Source of the DNA: Acidobacteriota bacterium
GTDB taxonomy: Bacteria > Acidobacteriota > UBA6911
Direction: 5' to 3'
Length of the DNA stretch: 48,476 nt
Assembly: GCA_012729555.1 (NCBI GenBank)
Contig: JAAYCX010000058.1
Coordinates: 1-48,476 of the forward strand
Below, one piece after another: positions 33,198-42,501 of the stretch. A program made the translations under genes and the position numbers. Each line of letters begins with the position of its first letter. Position 1 is the stretch's first letter. Below the pieces are notes generated by a model, which was given only the letters and a program-made list of their open reading frames with translations, searched no databases and was not told the DNA's origin.

Positions 33198-34541
33198 CTA
33201 GGCGACGATGGTGCCCAGCAGGTCGTGTTCCAGGGCACGGGTGATCCGGAGAGTCCGGAACTGGCCGGCGCGGACCTCGCCGACCTCGGAATCGTTGATC
33301 AGGCAGACGCCGTCGATCCCGGGCGCCTGGGACCGGAGCCTTCCCTCCAGGAGCAGGTCGCTTTCCTCGGCCGGGCCTTCGACCAGAACCTCCAACCGCC
33401 TGCCGACCAGCTCCCGGTTCTTGCGCCGGGAGATTTCGGCCTGCTGCTCCATGAGGATCCTGCGCCGCCGCTCGGCCGTCCTCCGGGAGACCTTCGGCCC
33501 GAGGCCGCACGCTATCGTATCCTCTTCATCCGAATATGTGAAGACTCCAAGGCGGTCAAATTCCATTTCGCGGCAGAATTCCTTCAGTTCGAGGAAATCG
33601 GCCCGCGTCTCCCCCGGGAAACCGACGATCAGGGTCGTGCGCAGCGTGACCCCGGGAATCCCCTTGCGCAGGCGCTCGATGATGCGGGTGAAGGTCGAAC
33701 GGTTCCCCGCGCGCCGCATCGCCCGCAGCACCGCGCCGCTGGCGTGCTGCAGGGGCATGTCGATGTAGCGGCAGATCCTGGGGCTGGAGTTGACGGCCTC
33801 GATCAACTCCCGGCTGACGCGGTCGGGGTGGATGTACAGGAAACGGATCCAGCCGATGGCCTCGACCCGGCCGAGCTCCCGCAGGAGCCGGGCCAGCCCG
33901 TCCTTCATCCCCAGGTCGGAGCCGTAGGCGGTGGTGTCCTGGGAAACCAGCGTGATCTCGCGCACCCCGCGCGCGGCGAGCTGTTCGGCTTCGCTTACGA
34001 GCGACGGCAGGCTGCGGCTCCGGAAGCGCCCGCGTATCCTGGGGATGACGCAGAAGGCGCAGCGGTGGTCGCACCCCTCGGACACCTTCATGTAGGCGGC
34101 GTGGGGCGGGCCCGACAGGGTCCGGGGGGTGGTGTGGTCGTACAGGTAGAGATCGGCGTCGCGCCGGCCGAAAGAGTCGGGGGGGGGGAGGGCCTCCCCC
34201 CTGACCGCGCGCGCGATCAGGGGGATCTGGTTGACCCCCAGGATGGCGTCGATTTCGGGCAACTCCATCCGGATTTCGCGCGCGTACCGTTCCGGGAGGC
34301 ACCCGGTGACGATCAGCCGCCGCAGGCTTCCCGATTTCTTCAGCTCGCCGGCGGCGAGGACGGCGTCGATCGATTCGCGCCTGGCGTCCCCGATGAAGCT
34401 GCAGGTGTTGATGATGAGGATTTCGGCTCGCTCCGCATCCGGGGTGATCGCGTGCCCCTCTCTTTCGAGCAGACCGATCATGACCTCGCTGTCGACGAGG
34501 TTTTTGGGACACCCCAGGCTGATGAAACCGATTCTGGCCAA
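33198..34541 (-). CDS. rimO: Ribosomal protein S12 methylthiotransferase RimO
   Basis: A 447-residue protein that adds a methylthio group to an Asp of S12. N-terminal MTTase domain: IGFISLGCPKNLVDSE (first Cys) with Cys in NTCSFI and VTGCLPERY for one cluster. Radical SAM motif CDHRCAFC near residue 150. C-terminal TRAM domain (about 375-445). The best start is the TTG at 34541, eight bases after GGAG, giving ARIGFISLGCPKN at the N-terminus; the frame is open upstream to 34598 but adds a Pro/Gly-rich stretch unlike the family. Confidence 0.94.
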   Translation of the reverse strand: MARIGFISLGCPKNLVDSEVMIGLLEREGHAITPDAERAEILIINTCSFIGDARRESIDAVLAAGELKKSGSLRRLIVTGCLPERYAREIRMELPEIDAILGVNQIPLIARAVRGEALPPPDSFGRRDADLYLYDHTTPRTLSGPPHAAYMKVSEGCDHRCAFCVIPRIRGRFRSRSLPSLVSEAEQLAARGVREITLVSQDTTAYGSDLGMKDGLARLLRELGRVEAIGWIRFLYIHPDRVSRELIEAVNSSPRICRYIDMPLQHASGAVLRAMRRAGNRSTFTRIIERLRKGIPGVTLRTTLIVGFPGETRADFLELKEFCREMEFDRLGVFTYSDEEDTIACGLGPKVSRRTAERRRRILMEQQAEISRRKNRELVGRRLEVLVEGPAEESDLLLEGRLRSQAPGIDGVCLINDSEVGEVRAGQFRTLRITRALEHDLLGTIVA

Positions 34542-34588
34542 TGCGCGATCTCCGGGAGGTGAAAGTGTAAGCCCGGCGCCGGGCGGGT

Positions 34589-35227
34589 TCAAGGACAATA
34601 GGACGGCCGTTTCCCCCGCGGCTGCGCATCCGGCCGGGGCCGGCCGTGGAAGACGACGTTGCCCCCGGCGGGCGACAGGCGCAGGCGCTCGAACACGCGC
34701 TCGATGCGGGCGAGCGACCGGGCCAGCGCCCGGTCCTCCATCAGGTTGAAGGCGGCCGTGCCGCCCGGCTGCAGGTGGTCGCAGAGCGCGCGCAGAAAAG
34801 GGAGGGCGAGAACGCCCCGGTCGAACTTTTCGGCCCGGTAGAGGTCCACGGCGATGAAGCCGTAGCGAGCGGCGTCGGCGCGGAGAAAGACGAAGGCGTC
34901 GCCCTCGATGATGCGCGCCCGCCCGGGCGGCGCCCCGAATGCGGCCGCGGCCGAGAGCATCGCGGCGGACTCGTCGACCCCGGTGATGGCCGTCGGGCCG
35001 AAGGTCCTCTCGATCAGCCGCGCCACGGTTCCGCCCCCCATGCCGAGCAGCAGGGCGCTCCCGGGCGCGCTGCCGGGGAGCATCCGGCTCCAGTACCCCG
35101 TGGCGGCGTCATCCGGGTGGACCGACTGCACGACCCCCCGGACCAGGAGGGCCCGGCGTCCGGCGTCGACGGCCTCCACCGGGGCGTCGGAGCGCCGGGA
35201 CCCTTTCCCGCCAAAATCCTTTTCCAC
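34589..35227 (-). CDS. Class I SAM methyltransferase / spermidine synthase-like protein
   Basis: A protein of 212 residues from a GTG at 35227 (GGGGAGGG seven bases upstream); an ATG at 35266 has no clear ribosome-binding site. The nucleotide-binding loop LLLGMGGGTVARLIE, then GVDESAAML and EGDAFVFLR, fit a Rossmann methyltransferase. The overall layout (SVHPDDAATGYWSRML before it) is like bacterial spermidine-synthase-fold proteins that lack the full aminopropyltransferase site. The substrate is unknown. It sits between the transglutaminase gene and rimO. Confidence 0.7.
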   Translation of the reverse strand: MEKDFGGKGSRRSDAPVEAVDAGRRALLVRGVVQSVHPDDAATGYWSRMLPGSAPGSALLLGMGGGTVARLIERTFGPTAITGVDESAAMLSAAAAFGAPPGRARIIEGDAFVFLRADAARYGFIAVDLYRAEKFDRGVLALPFLRALCDHLQPGGTAAFNLMEDRALARSLARIERVFERLRLSPAGGNVVFHGRPRPDAQPRGKRPSYCP

Positions 35228-35288
35228 GGCCGAACCCTCCCCTCGGGACCGCGAATAATGGCACATCGGGCGATCCGGGGAGAAGGTC

Positions 35289-37442
35289 TTATATCGGGGA
35301 TTCCGGGTTTTTTTTAAGGGCGCTCCGGAGAGAGCGGAGCGGGGGGGCGAAACCGGGTCCGGGCGCCGGGGGGGCGGGATTGCCGAAGCGCGCGGCGTAG
35401 TAGAGGCCGGTCAGTTCGACGAGCGGGGCGGCGGCGGGATGCGGTTCCATGCTGCGGGCGAACTCCATGGGCGTCTGCCCCCGCCGGCGGCCGAACCCGC
35501 GCGCCTCGAGAAGGTCCAGGGTTTCGAGGTAGACGGCCGTGGCGCGGGGAAGTTTCCGGCGCCGGAGGCGCGCCCGGGCGCGGAGCAGGGCTTTGCGGAC
35601 CGGCGGCGCCGCCAGCAGCAAGGGGAGTGCCAGCCATATTGCCCACCGCCAGGGGATCCGGGGCGGGTGGTCGGGGGAGCGCGCAAGGAGGCGGCCGGGC
35701 CAGCGGTCCCGGACCAGGCGTCCGGCCGCCGCCGCCCTGCCGCCGAGTTCCGTCACCCAGGCCGCTGCCCGGCCGGCGACGCGATGCTGTCTGGAGGAAT
35801 CGTAGCGGACGACCCCCGCCCACCACCAGAGGCCGACGGCGTCCCCGATATCGGTGAGCGCCCGCACGAACGCATGACGGGACGGGGGAGGGGGGGAGGG
35901 GGTGGGATCGAATTCGATCCAGCCGTAGGGGGGGAGCCAGGCCTCGACCCAGCTGTGCGCGTGCCGCTGCCGGACGGTCCAGTTGCCGCCGAAGGGGTTG
36001 TAGTCCCCGGCGCGGTACCCGTTGACGAGGCGGGAGGGGATCCCCACCTGGCGCATCATGATGGCCAGGGCGGAGGCGAAATATTCGCAGTGACCCTCTC
36101 CCGCCTCGAACAGGAACGCGGCCAGGGGGTCGGGACCGGCAAGCCCGTCCAGTTCCAGGGAGTAGGTGTAGCCGCGGCGCAGGTGCTGCTCGAGGGCGAG
36201 CGCCCGCGCGTAGCGGCCGGAAGCGGCGCGGGTCACCTCCCTGGCCAGGCGGGCGATCGCGGGGTCCAGGTCGGGCAGCTGCAGGTATTTTCTCCCGATC
36301 TCCTTCGGGACCGGGAACAGGTCGGAGATCGCCGCCGGGTCGGGCTCGACGGCGTCGGAGAGGACGGTGTAGCTCAGCCTGGAGCCGCGGGGGCGTTGCG
36401 CGTACAGGTTGCCCGAAGCGTCGCGCCCGAGGGCGCCCGCTTCGCGGCCGACGGCCAGGGCCCGGCCGAGGAGGAAAACCACGGGGGTGTCGAGCGACTC
36501 CAGGAAGTAGGTCTGCTCGATCCACCGGGTCCCCTGCGCGGTCTCCTCCAGCTTGTAAAAGCGCCCCTGGACGGGGACGGGCCGGGTCCCGGTGTCGCTG
36601 CGGGTCCAGGCCCGGCCGTCGAAATGGTCGAACGCCAGCCCCCGCCAGCGCAGCTCCCGCCGCGGGTCCGGCGGGTCTGTTCTCACGCGCATCACCAGGG
36701 TGTCCGATGGCTCGAGCCGGCCGTCGCGGCCGAGCTGCACCCGGTCCGAGAACCCGGTGACGAAACGGGTCGGTCCGGCCGGCTGCCGGTAGAGTCCGAG
36801 GGTGACCCGCGGCAGCAGGAAGAAGAGGGGGATCGCTCCGGCCAGAAGCAGCAGTGCGACCCCGATGAAGGCGGAGGCAAAGGCGCCTGCGGGGAAGGGG
36901 ACGACGATGTCGGGTTCGGCCCGCTGTGGGGCCGGGGGGGGGGCGGCGGCGGGGGCCGGCGTCCGGCGGAGGCTCCTGCCGTGGCCCCGGCGCATTTCCA
37001 GCAGGATCAGGAAGGCGCTGGCCGAAGGGAGGAAGAGGAGAAACCAGAAGAGGAAAACGAGGTTTCCCGTCAGGGTGGCGGCGGCCAGGAGCTGGGCGAG
37101 GCCGAGGAGCGCGAGGACGCCGTGGTCCCCCTCCCGCGCGCGGACGAGGAGGCGCACCGCCGTGACGAGCGGCAGCAGGTGCACCAGCGCGGCCGGCCAC
37201 GAACGCGACAGCCAGGCGCCGTCGATCGCGGCGAACGCGATACAGAGCGGCAGGAGGCTGCCGGCGATCCGGGGCGGGAGCGACCGGCGGAGCGCGCGGG
37301 GGTCCAGAAACCAGCTGAGGGCGAAGACGATCGAAAAGAGGGCGACGGCGGCGGGGGGGAGCGCCCCGGTCGAGGCCAGCGCGCCGAAACCGGACCCGGC
37401 CAGGCCATAGGAGGACACCTTGAAACAGCGCCAAAAGGTCAT
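35289..37442 (-). CDS. TgpA-type membrane transglutaminase-like protein
   Basis: A 717-residue protein from the ATG that overlaps the DUF58 stop (ATGA). The first 190 residues hold about six membrane segments, then a long extracytoplasmic part with a transglutaminase core. Its Cys-His-Asp triad is visible in EGHCEYFASA (about residue 450), RHAHSWVEAWLP and WIEFDPTP. A C-terminal membrane segment and a DUF4129-like tail (RRRGQTPMEFARSM) follow. Third member of the MoxR-DUF58-transglutaminase cluster found in many bacteria; its substrate is not known. Confidence 0.9.
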   Translation of the reverse strand: MTFWRCFKVSSYGLAGSGFGALASTGALPPAAVALFSIVFALSWFLDPRALRRSLPPRIAGSLLPLCIAFAAIDGAWLSRSWPAALVHLLPLVTAVRLLVRAREGDHGVLALLGLAQLLAAATLTGNLVFLFWFLLFLPSASAFLILLEMRRGHGRSLRRTPAPAAAPPPAPQRAEPDIVVPFPAGAFASAFIGVALLLLAGAIPLFFLLPRVTLGLYRQPAGPTRFVTGFSDRVQLGRDGRLEPSDTLVMRVRTDPPDPRRELRWRGLAFDHFDGRAWTRSDTGTRPVPVQGRFYKLEETAQGTRWIEQTYFLESLDTPVVFLLGRALAVGREAGALGRDASGNLYAQRPRGSRLSYTVLSDAVEPDPAAISDLFPVPKEIGRKYLQLPDLDPAIARLAREVTRAASGRYARALALEQHLRRGYTYSLELDGLAGPDPLAAFLFEAGEGHCEYFASALAIMMRQVGIPSRLVNGYRAGDYNPFGGNWTVRQRHAHSWVEAWLPPYGWIEFDPTPSPPPPSRHAFVRALTDIGDAVGLWWWAGVVRYDSSRQHRVAGRAAAWVTELGGRAAAAGRLVRDRWPGRLLARSPDHPPRIPWRWAIWLALPLLLAAPPVRKALLRARARLRRRKLPRATAVYLETLDLLEARGFGRRRGQTPMEFARSMEPHPAAAPLVELTGLYYAARFGNPAPPAPGPGFAPPLRSLRSALKKNPESPI

Positions 37443-38734
37443 AGCTGGTCGAAAAAGATCACGTGCGCCGACCGCCATACGGCCGCCGGGAAGGTCCCCC
37501 TGGGGCGGGGGGTCAGGATGATCTTGTAATGCTTATCGGAAAAAATCCCTTCCAGTTCGGGCAGCGGGGCGGCGTCCCGGAACGCCCCGGGTTCCCAGGG
37601 CCCGACGGTTTCCGCTGCAGGCGCCTCGTCCTGGGCGATCACGGCCAGCTCCCGGAGGATCCGGTCCAGATGCCGCGCGTCTCCGCCCGGGGCGAGGTAC
37701 GCCGCCGGGGAGAGAAAGGCGATGGCGGTCCCCTCCTCGATGAAATGGGATGCGATTCCGGCGGCCATGGACACGGCCTTTTCGAAGGCCTCGCCGCCCG
37801 CCGCGGTGCGCGGCGCATGGGCGCGCGTATCCAGGATCAGGCAGAACCTGCTCTCCTCCTCGCGCGCATACTCGCGCGCCATGAGCCGGAGCGTTTTGGC
37901 GGTGGCTTTCCAGTCGATGATCCTGGCGCTTTCCCCCTCCCGGTACCGGCGTATCGAGCGGAGGTTCTCCCCCGGGCCGGGGCGGGCGCTTTCCAGCGCC
38001 CCCGGGAGGAAGGGGAGAAGATGGAAAAAGGGGGAGATCGACCGCGGCGATGGGTAGACGAAGACTTCCCCCTCCGCGCGGGCGAGCCTGGCCCGTTCGA
38101 AGAGCCCGAAAGGGAAGCGGGTGGACACCCGGAAGCCGTGAAGGGTGTAACGGCCGCGACGGGGGAAGGACCTCAGGACCAGCGCGGTCCGGCTTTCGCC
38201 GGGTCCCACCACCGGGAAATAGGCCGGCCGGTCCATGAGGCCGTCGGGCGTCCCGGCCGCCCCGTCCCGCTTCCGGTGTCGCGGGAGCGCGGCGCGGAGG
38301 CGCCGGAGCAGGGGAGGCGCGCCGGGGGTCCCCCGCTCCTCCACCCGGAGGGAGAAGGAGGCGAGCACCCTTTTCCGGTTTTTCACGGCGACCTTGAGGG
38401 CCACCCGTTCACCCGCGAAGACGTTTTCGGGCATCTCGAGCGAAAGCGACAGGCGCTTGAGGGAGGCGAGCGAAACAAGCCCTGACACGGGGACGGCTGC
38501 GAGCATGGCGGCCAGGACGATGACGAGCAGGTTGTTCCCCGTCCGGATGGCGGCCAGGGAGAGCGGCAGCAGGAGAAGGATGTACAGCCCGCCCGCCGCG
38601 GTGACGGAGAAGGAAAGGGGGAAAATTCTCCGGTCGCCGCCTTCCCCGGACTCCCCCGGGACCCCGTCAGAGCGGGATTTCGATGCTCTCGAGTATTTCC
38701 GCAAGAATCGCCTCGGCCTCCCGGCTCCTTTCAT
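37439..38734 (-). CDS. DUF58 domain-containing protein
   Basis: A 431-residue protein. Two membrane segments near residues 45-90 (YILLLLPLSLAAI, NLLVIVLAAMLAAVPVSGLVSL) are followed by a beta-rich part and the DUF58 motif IRRYREGESARIIDWKATAKT (about residue 270), then a von Willebrand A-like fold (RFCLILDTRAHA). The frame starts at an ATG 68 bases inside moxR. No better start was seen downstream apart from a TTG at 38704, so the first 30 residues may not be translated. It is usually partnered with a MoxR ATPase. Confidence 0.85.
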   Translation of the reverse strand: MKGAGRPRRFLRKYSRASKSRSDGVPGESGEGGDRRIFPLSFSVTAAGGLYILLLLPLSLAAIRTGNNLLVIVLAAMLAAVPVSGLVSLASLKRLSLSLEMPENVFAGERVALKVAVKNRKRVLASFSLRVEERGTPGAPPLLRRLRAALPRHRKRDGAAGTPDGLMDRPAYFPVVGPGESRTALVLRSFPRRGRYTLHGFRVSTRFPFGLFERARLARAEGEVFVYPSPRSISPFFHLLPFLPGALESARPGPGENLRSIRRYREGESARIIDWKATAKTLRLMAREYAREEESRFCLILDTRAHAPRTAAGGEAFEKAVSMAAGIASHFIEEGTAIAFLSPAAYLAPGGDARHLDRILRELAVIAQDEAPAAETVGPWEPGAFRDAAPLPELEGIFSDKHYKIILTPRPRGTFPAAVWRSAHVIFFDQL

Positions 38735-39620
38735 GGGGAGAGGAATAGCTGGAACCGACCACCACGCGATGGGCCAGCACCGGCAGGGCCAGCCGCTTGA
38801 TGTCGTCGGGGGTGCAGTAATCGCGCCGGTCGAGAAAGGCCTCGGCCCGCGCCGCGCCGAGGAGTGCGAGCGACCCCCGGGGGCTCGCCCCCGTGAGCAG
38901 GTACTCCGACCGCCTCGTGGAGTCCACCAGGGCCAGGATGTAATCGAGCAGGGAGTCGTCGACCCGGACGCGACGGACCGATTCCCGGCAGCGCATGAGA
39001 TCCTCGCCCGTCATCACGCTCGGGAGCGGGGACTCGGACGTGGAACCGTGCGCGAGGCGGAGGATCTCCTTTTCGGCGCCCGCTTCCGGGTAACCCATCC
39101 GGACCCGGAGCAGGAAACGGTCGAGCTGCGATTCGGGGAGGGGGTAGGTGCCGTGGAACTCCACCGGGTTCTGGGTGGCGATCACCATGAACGGCTGCGG
39201 CAGGGGGTGCGTGCGGTTGTCGACGCTCACGCGCCCCTCCCCCATGGCTTCAAGCAGGGCGCTCTGGGTCTTGGGGGTGGTGCGGTTGATCTCGTCCGCG
39301 AGGACGATGTTGGCGAACAGCGGCCCCCGGCGGAAGACGAAATCGCGTTCCTCCCGGTCGAAGATGGAGACGCCGATGATGTCCGAGGGGAGCAGGTCGC
39401 TCGTGAACTGGATGCGGCGGAAGGAGCAATCGACCGCGCGGGCGAGCGACTGGGCCAGGGTGGTTTTCCCGACCCCGGGGACATCCTCGATGAGGAGGTG
39501 CCCTTCGGCGAAAAGACAGACGAGCGCGAGCCGGACCGCGTCCGGCTTTCCGCGCACGACGGTTTCGATCGCGGCCTGCAGCCGGCGGGCCTGGTCCTGC
39601 GGTTCTCCCGGTTCTGCCAT
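38667..39620 (-). CDS. MoxR family AAA+ ATPase
   Basis: A 317-residue AAA+ protein. Walker A PGVGKTTLAQSLARA (about residue 47), Walker B IVLADEINR (about 105), sensor 1 in IATQNPVEFHGTYPLPESQ and LTGASPRGSLALLGAARA near the lid. MoxR ATPases act as chaperones that activate VWA-domain partners, here the DUF58 protein next to it. The start at 39620 is preceded by GGGGGCC. First gene of the long minus-strand run to 29.9 kb, separated from folD by a terminator. Confidence 0.93.
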   Translation of the reverse strand: MAEPGEPQDQARRLQAAIETVVRGKPDAVRLALVCLFAEGHLLIEDVPGVGKTTLAQSLARAVDCSFRRIQFTSDLLPSDIIGVSIFDREERDFVFRRGPLFANIVLADEINRTTPKTQSALLEAMGEGRVSVDNRTHPLPQPFMVIATQNPVEFHGTYPLPESQLDRFLLRVRMGYPEAGAEKEILRLAHGSTSESPLPSVMTGEDLMRCRESVRRVRVDDSLLDYILALVDSTRRSEYLLTGASPRGSLALLGAARAEAFLDRRDYCTPDDIKRLALPVLAHRVVVGSSYSSPHERSREAEAILAEILESIEIPL

Positions 39621-39660
39621 GGCCCCCAGTATACTATCGATAGCGCTGCGCGGGGGAAAA

Positions 39661-39688
39661 CAAAAAGGGGCCGGGTGGCCCCGGCCCC
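39661..39688 (-). terminator. Intrinsic terminator of the lsrF-ruvAB-folD run
   Basis: Read on the minus strand, GGGGCCGG (39688-39681) pairs with CCGGCCCC (39674-39667) around a 6-base loop, followed by TTTTTG. A ninth pair can close the loop further. It lies 25 bases after the folD stop. It is the best intrinsic terminator in the window. Confidence 0.85.
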
Positions 39689-39712
39689 TCTCGCATACCC
39701 CGCCGCGAGGGA

Positions 39713-40621
39713 TCAGGCGATCCCCAGCGCGTACTTCAGCGATTTCAGGGTGTTCTTCATCAGCATGGTGATGGTCATGGGGCCGACCCCGCCGGGGACC
39801 GGCGTGATGAAGCCCGCGATCTCCTTGGCGGCGTCGAAGTCCACGTCCCCCCTGAGGATGGCCACCATCCTGCCCGTCTTTTCACTCTTCTTTTCGCCCA
39901 CGCGATTGACGCCCACGTCGATGACGCACGCGCCCGGCTTGATCCATTCGGGCTTCACCAGGCCGGGGACGCCCGCGGCCACGATCAGGATGTCGGCCCG
40001 TTTGCAGTGGAAGGCCAGGTCCTTGGTCGCGGTGTGGGCGATGGTCACCGTGGAATTGGCGCCGGGGCCCTTCTGCAGCATCAGGTTGGCGATCGGCTTG
40101 CCGACGATGTTCGAACGTCCCACCACGACGACCTCCGCCCCCTTGGTTTCGATGCCGGCGCGTACGATCATCTCCTGGATTCCGGCCGGGGTGCAGGGGG
40201 GGAACTTCAGCTCCGAGCCGCCGATCATGAGGCGCCCCACGTTCACGGGATGGAATCCGTCCACGTCCTTGTCGGGGTCGATGGCGTTGATCACCTTCTT
40301 CTCGTCGATGTGCTTGGGGAGGGGGAGCTGGACCAGGATCCCGTGGATCGACTCGTCCCTGTTGTATTTGTCGATGAGGGCCAGCAGGTCCGCTTCGGAA
40401 ATGGTCTCGGGCTGGTTGTCCTGGATCTCGTGAAAGCCGAGCCTCTCCGCCGTCTGGATCTTCAGGGTGACGTAGGAGATCGAAGCCGGGTTGCTTCCCA
40501 CGAGTATGGTGACCAGGCCGGGGACCTTGCCGTGCTTCGCCTTGATGTCCTGGACCTCCTGTTCGATTTCCTTCAGGATCTCCTCGCGGATCTCCGTTCC
40601 CTTGATGAGCTTTGCTGTCAT
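39713..40621 (-). CDS. folD: Bifunctional methylenetetrahydrofolate dehydrogenase/cyclohydrolase
   Basis: A 302-residue enzyme that interconverts 5,10-methylene-, methenyl- and 10-formyl-THF. Motifs include the catalytic Lys segment SYVTLKIQTAERLG (about residue 50), LVQLPLP, DVDGFHPVNVGRL, VVVGRSNIVGKPIANLML and the ending TPVPGGVGPMTITML. Length is normal. AAGGAGACAGGAT precedes the start. It supplies 10-formyl-THF for the purN enzyme elsewhere in the window. It follows ruvB by 132 bases and ends at a strong terminator. Confidence 0.96.
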   Translation of the reverse strand: MTAKLIKGTEIREEILKEIEQEVQDIKAKHGKVPGLVTILVGSNPASISYVTLKIQTAERLGFHEIQDNQPETISEADLLALIDKYNRDESIHGILVQLPLPKHIDEKKVINAIDPDKDVDGFHPVNVGRLMIGGSELKFPPCTPAGIQEMIVRAGIETKGAEVVVVGRSNIVGKPIANLMLQKGPGANSTVTIAHTATKDLAFHCKRADILIVAAGVPGLVKPEWIKPGACVIDVGVNRVGEKKSEKTGRMVAILRGDVDFDAAKEIAGFITPVPGGVGPMTITMLMKNTLKSLKYALGIA

Positions 40622-40753
40622 ATCCTGTCTCCTTTCAGGAAGCCCGGGGCCCCCCGGTTTATAATAGCGCCTGATTCCCAGGCTAGGTTCGATACCACAA
40701 CCCGCGGGCCGAGATCAATCCCCTTCCTGGCGGTGCCGTCGGCTGGGCCGCCG

Positions 40754-41785
40754 CTAGAAGAGGTTCTTCTGGTTCCCGGGCAGCGTGATCTGAAAATGCT
40801 CGTAGGCCTTCCGGGTCGCCATCCGCCCCCGGGGGGTGCGGTCGAGAAAGCCGATCTGGATGAGGTACGGTTCGTAGATGTCCTCTATGGCGTCCTCGTC
40901 CTCGTTGATGGCGGCGGAAAGCGATCCCACCCCCACCGGCCCGCCGTTGTATTTTTCCAGGATCGTCAGCATCAGCTTGCGGTCGATTTCATCGAAGCCG
41001 TAGGTGTCGACGTCCATCATCTCCAGCGCCTGCATGGCCACGGGGCGGGTGATCCGGCCGTCGCTCCGTACCTCGGCGAAATCCCGCACGCGACGGAGGA
41101 GGCGGTTGGCGATGCGGGGGGTCCCCCGGCTCCGCGAGGCGATTTCGAGCGCGCCGTCATGATCGATCGGGACCCCCAGCGTCAGGGCCGACTGCTCGAC
41201 GATGGTGCACAGGTCCGCGTGGGTGTAGAACTCCAGGCGATGGATGATGCCGAAACGCCCCCTCAGGGGAGCGGTCAGCAGGCCCGCCCGCGTGGTGGCG
41301 CCCACGAGGGTGAAGCGGGGGAGCGGCATCTTGATGCTGCGGGCTCCCGGCCCCTCGCCGATCACGATGTCGATGTAAAAGTCCTCCATCGCCGGGTAGA
41401 GGATCTCCTCGATGGAGGGGTGCAGCCGGTGGATCTCGTCGATGAAGAGCACGTCGCTGGCCTGCAGGTTGGTGAGGATGGCGGCGAGGTCTCCCCGCTT
41501 CTCGATGACGGGGCCGCTGGTCGTGCGGACGTTGACGTTCATCTCCCCGGCGATGATGGTCGCCAGGGTGGTTTTCCCCAGTCCCGGGGGGCCGTAGAGC
41601 AGGACGTGGTCCAGCGCCTCCCGGCGCTTGAGCGCGGCCTGGATGCTGATCTCGATGTTGTCCTTGACCTTCTGCTGGCCGATGTACTGGGCCAGGGTCT
41701 GGGGGCGCAGGCTCTGCTCGTAGGTCTTCTCGTCCGAAACCGGGGTCGGGTTCAGCAGGGCGTGTGTGAAGGTGCGTTCTGTCAT
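40754..41785 (-). CDS. ruvB: Holliday junction ATP-dependent DNA helicase RuvB
   Basis: A 343-residue AAA+ motor. Walker [13 protein letters not shown], Walker B FIDEIHRL, sensor 1 [11 protein letters not shown], arginine-finger segment [10 protein letters not shown], and the winged-helix domain ending [20 protein letters not shown]. It drives branch migration with RuvA. It starts 14 bases after the ruvA stop. Confidence 0.97.
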   Translation of the reverse strand: MTERTFTHALLNPTPVSDEKTYEQSLRPQTLAQYIGQQKVKDNIEISIQAALKRREALDHVLLYGPPGLGKTTLATIIAGEMNVNVRTTSGPVIEKRGDLAAILTNLQASDVLFIDEIHRLHPSIEEILYPAMEDFYIDIVIGEGPGARSIKMPLPRFTLVGATTRAGLLTAPLRGRFGIIHRLEFYTHADLCTIVEQSALTLGVPIDHDGALEIASRSRGTPRIANRLLRRVRDFAEVRSDGRITRPVAMQALEMMDVDTYGFDEIDRKLMLTILEKYNGGPVGVGSLSAAINEDEDAIEDIYEPYLIQIGFLDRTPRGRMATRKAYEHFQITLPGNQKNLF

Positions 41786-41799
41786 AGCCTAAAACCGTG

Positions 41800-42405
41800 T
41801 CAACCGGCCAGCCGCCGGAGCGTGTTGCGCAGAATTTCCTCGAACGTCCGCCCGCATTCGGGCTCGCGCAGCGTCAGGGACAGGGCCTTCTCCGCCGCCG
41901 CCCGGGGGTAGCCCAGGTTGGTCAGCGCCGAAACGACATCCTCTTCCAGGGCCCCGCCGGGCGTTCCCTGCCGGGCCGCTTCCGCGTGCTCGGGCAGGAG
42001 GAACGGCGTCATCTGGCTCCGGAGCTCGAGGATCATCCTCTCCGCCGTCTTACGCCCCACGCCCGGGATGGAGGTGAGGCGGGGGACGTTCCCCTCAGCC
42101 ACCGCCGCGGCCAGCTCTTCCACCCGCGCCCCGGAAAGGATCGTGATCGCGAGCTTGGGGCCGATGCCGCTCGTCGAGATCAGCTTCAGGAAAAGGCTCT
42201 TCTCGCTCCGCGACCGGAAACCGAAAAGGAGGAGCGCGTCTTCCCGCACGTGGGTGTGGATCTTGAGCGTGATCTCGTTCCCCTCTTCCGGGAGTTCGTA
42301 GAAGCTGGTCAGGGGGATGATCACTTCGTAGCCCACCCCCCCCACGTCGACCAGCAGAAGGTTCGGGCTCTTGGCCAGCAGCTTTCCTCTCAATTGACCG
42401 ATCAT
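41800..42405 (-). CDS. ruvA: Holliday junction branch migration protein RuvA
   Basis: A 201-residue protein starting MIGQLRGKLL. Domain I is an OB fold (about 1-63). Domain II carries two helix-hairpin-helix motifs (LISTSGIGPKLAITIL and LTSIPGVGRKTAERMI). Domain III (about 150-200) binds RuvB. The frame is open to 42426, but the ATG at 42405 gives the standard N-terminus. ruvC is not adjacent. A 21-bp repeat array lies immediately upstream. Confidence 0.95.
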   Translation of the reverse strand: MIGQLRGKLLAKSPNLLLVDVGGVGYEVIIPLTSFYELPEEGNEITLKIHTHVREDALLLFGFRSRSEKSLFLKLISTSGIGPKLAITILSGARVEELAAAVAEGNVPRLTSIPGVGRKTAERMILELRSQMTPFLLPEHAEAARQGTPGGALEEDVVSALTNLGYPRAAAEKALSLTLREPECGRTFEEILRNTLRRLAG

Positions 42406-42431
42406 ATATCCTTTAGCGTGGGCCACGTGCC

Positions 42432-42501
42432 GTGGCGCCAGGCTATCTTGGCGTGGCGCCAGGGTATCCTGGCGTGGCGCCAGGCTATCTTGGCGTGGCG
42501 T
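42432..42501. repeat. 21-bp tandem hairpin repeat array (three full units and a partial)
   Basis: Units start at 42432, 42453 and 42474, with a 7-base remainder to 42501. Each unit is GTGGC + GCCAGGSTATCYTGGC. The second is a perfect hairpin (GCCAGG-GTAT-CCTGGC). Units 1 and 3 differ by CTAT and a T, which keeps pairing through a G-T pair. The array spans the last codons and stop of the aldolase/dehydrogenase gene and the spacer to ruvA. It lies in mRNA of the minus strand, where tandem hairpins could stabilise or attenuate the transcript. Confidence 0.8.

Noticed and set aside
40622..40753. A TATTAT-like -10 (minus strand, 40661-40666) upstream of folD
   Set aside because: No -35 at suitable distance. 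folD may simply be transcribed from ruvB.
42432..42501. A CRISPR array
   Set aside because: The 21-bp units are directly abutting with no unique spacers and no cas genes nearby.
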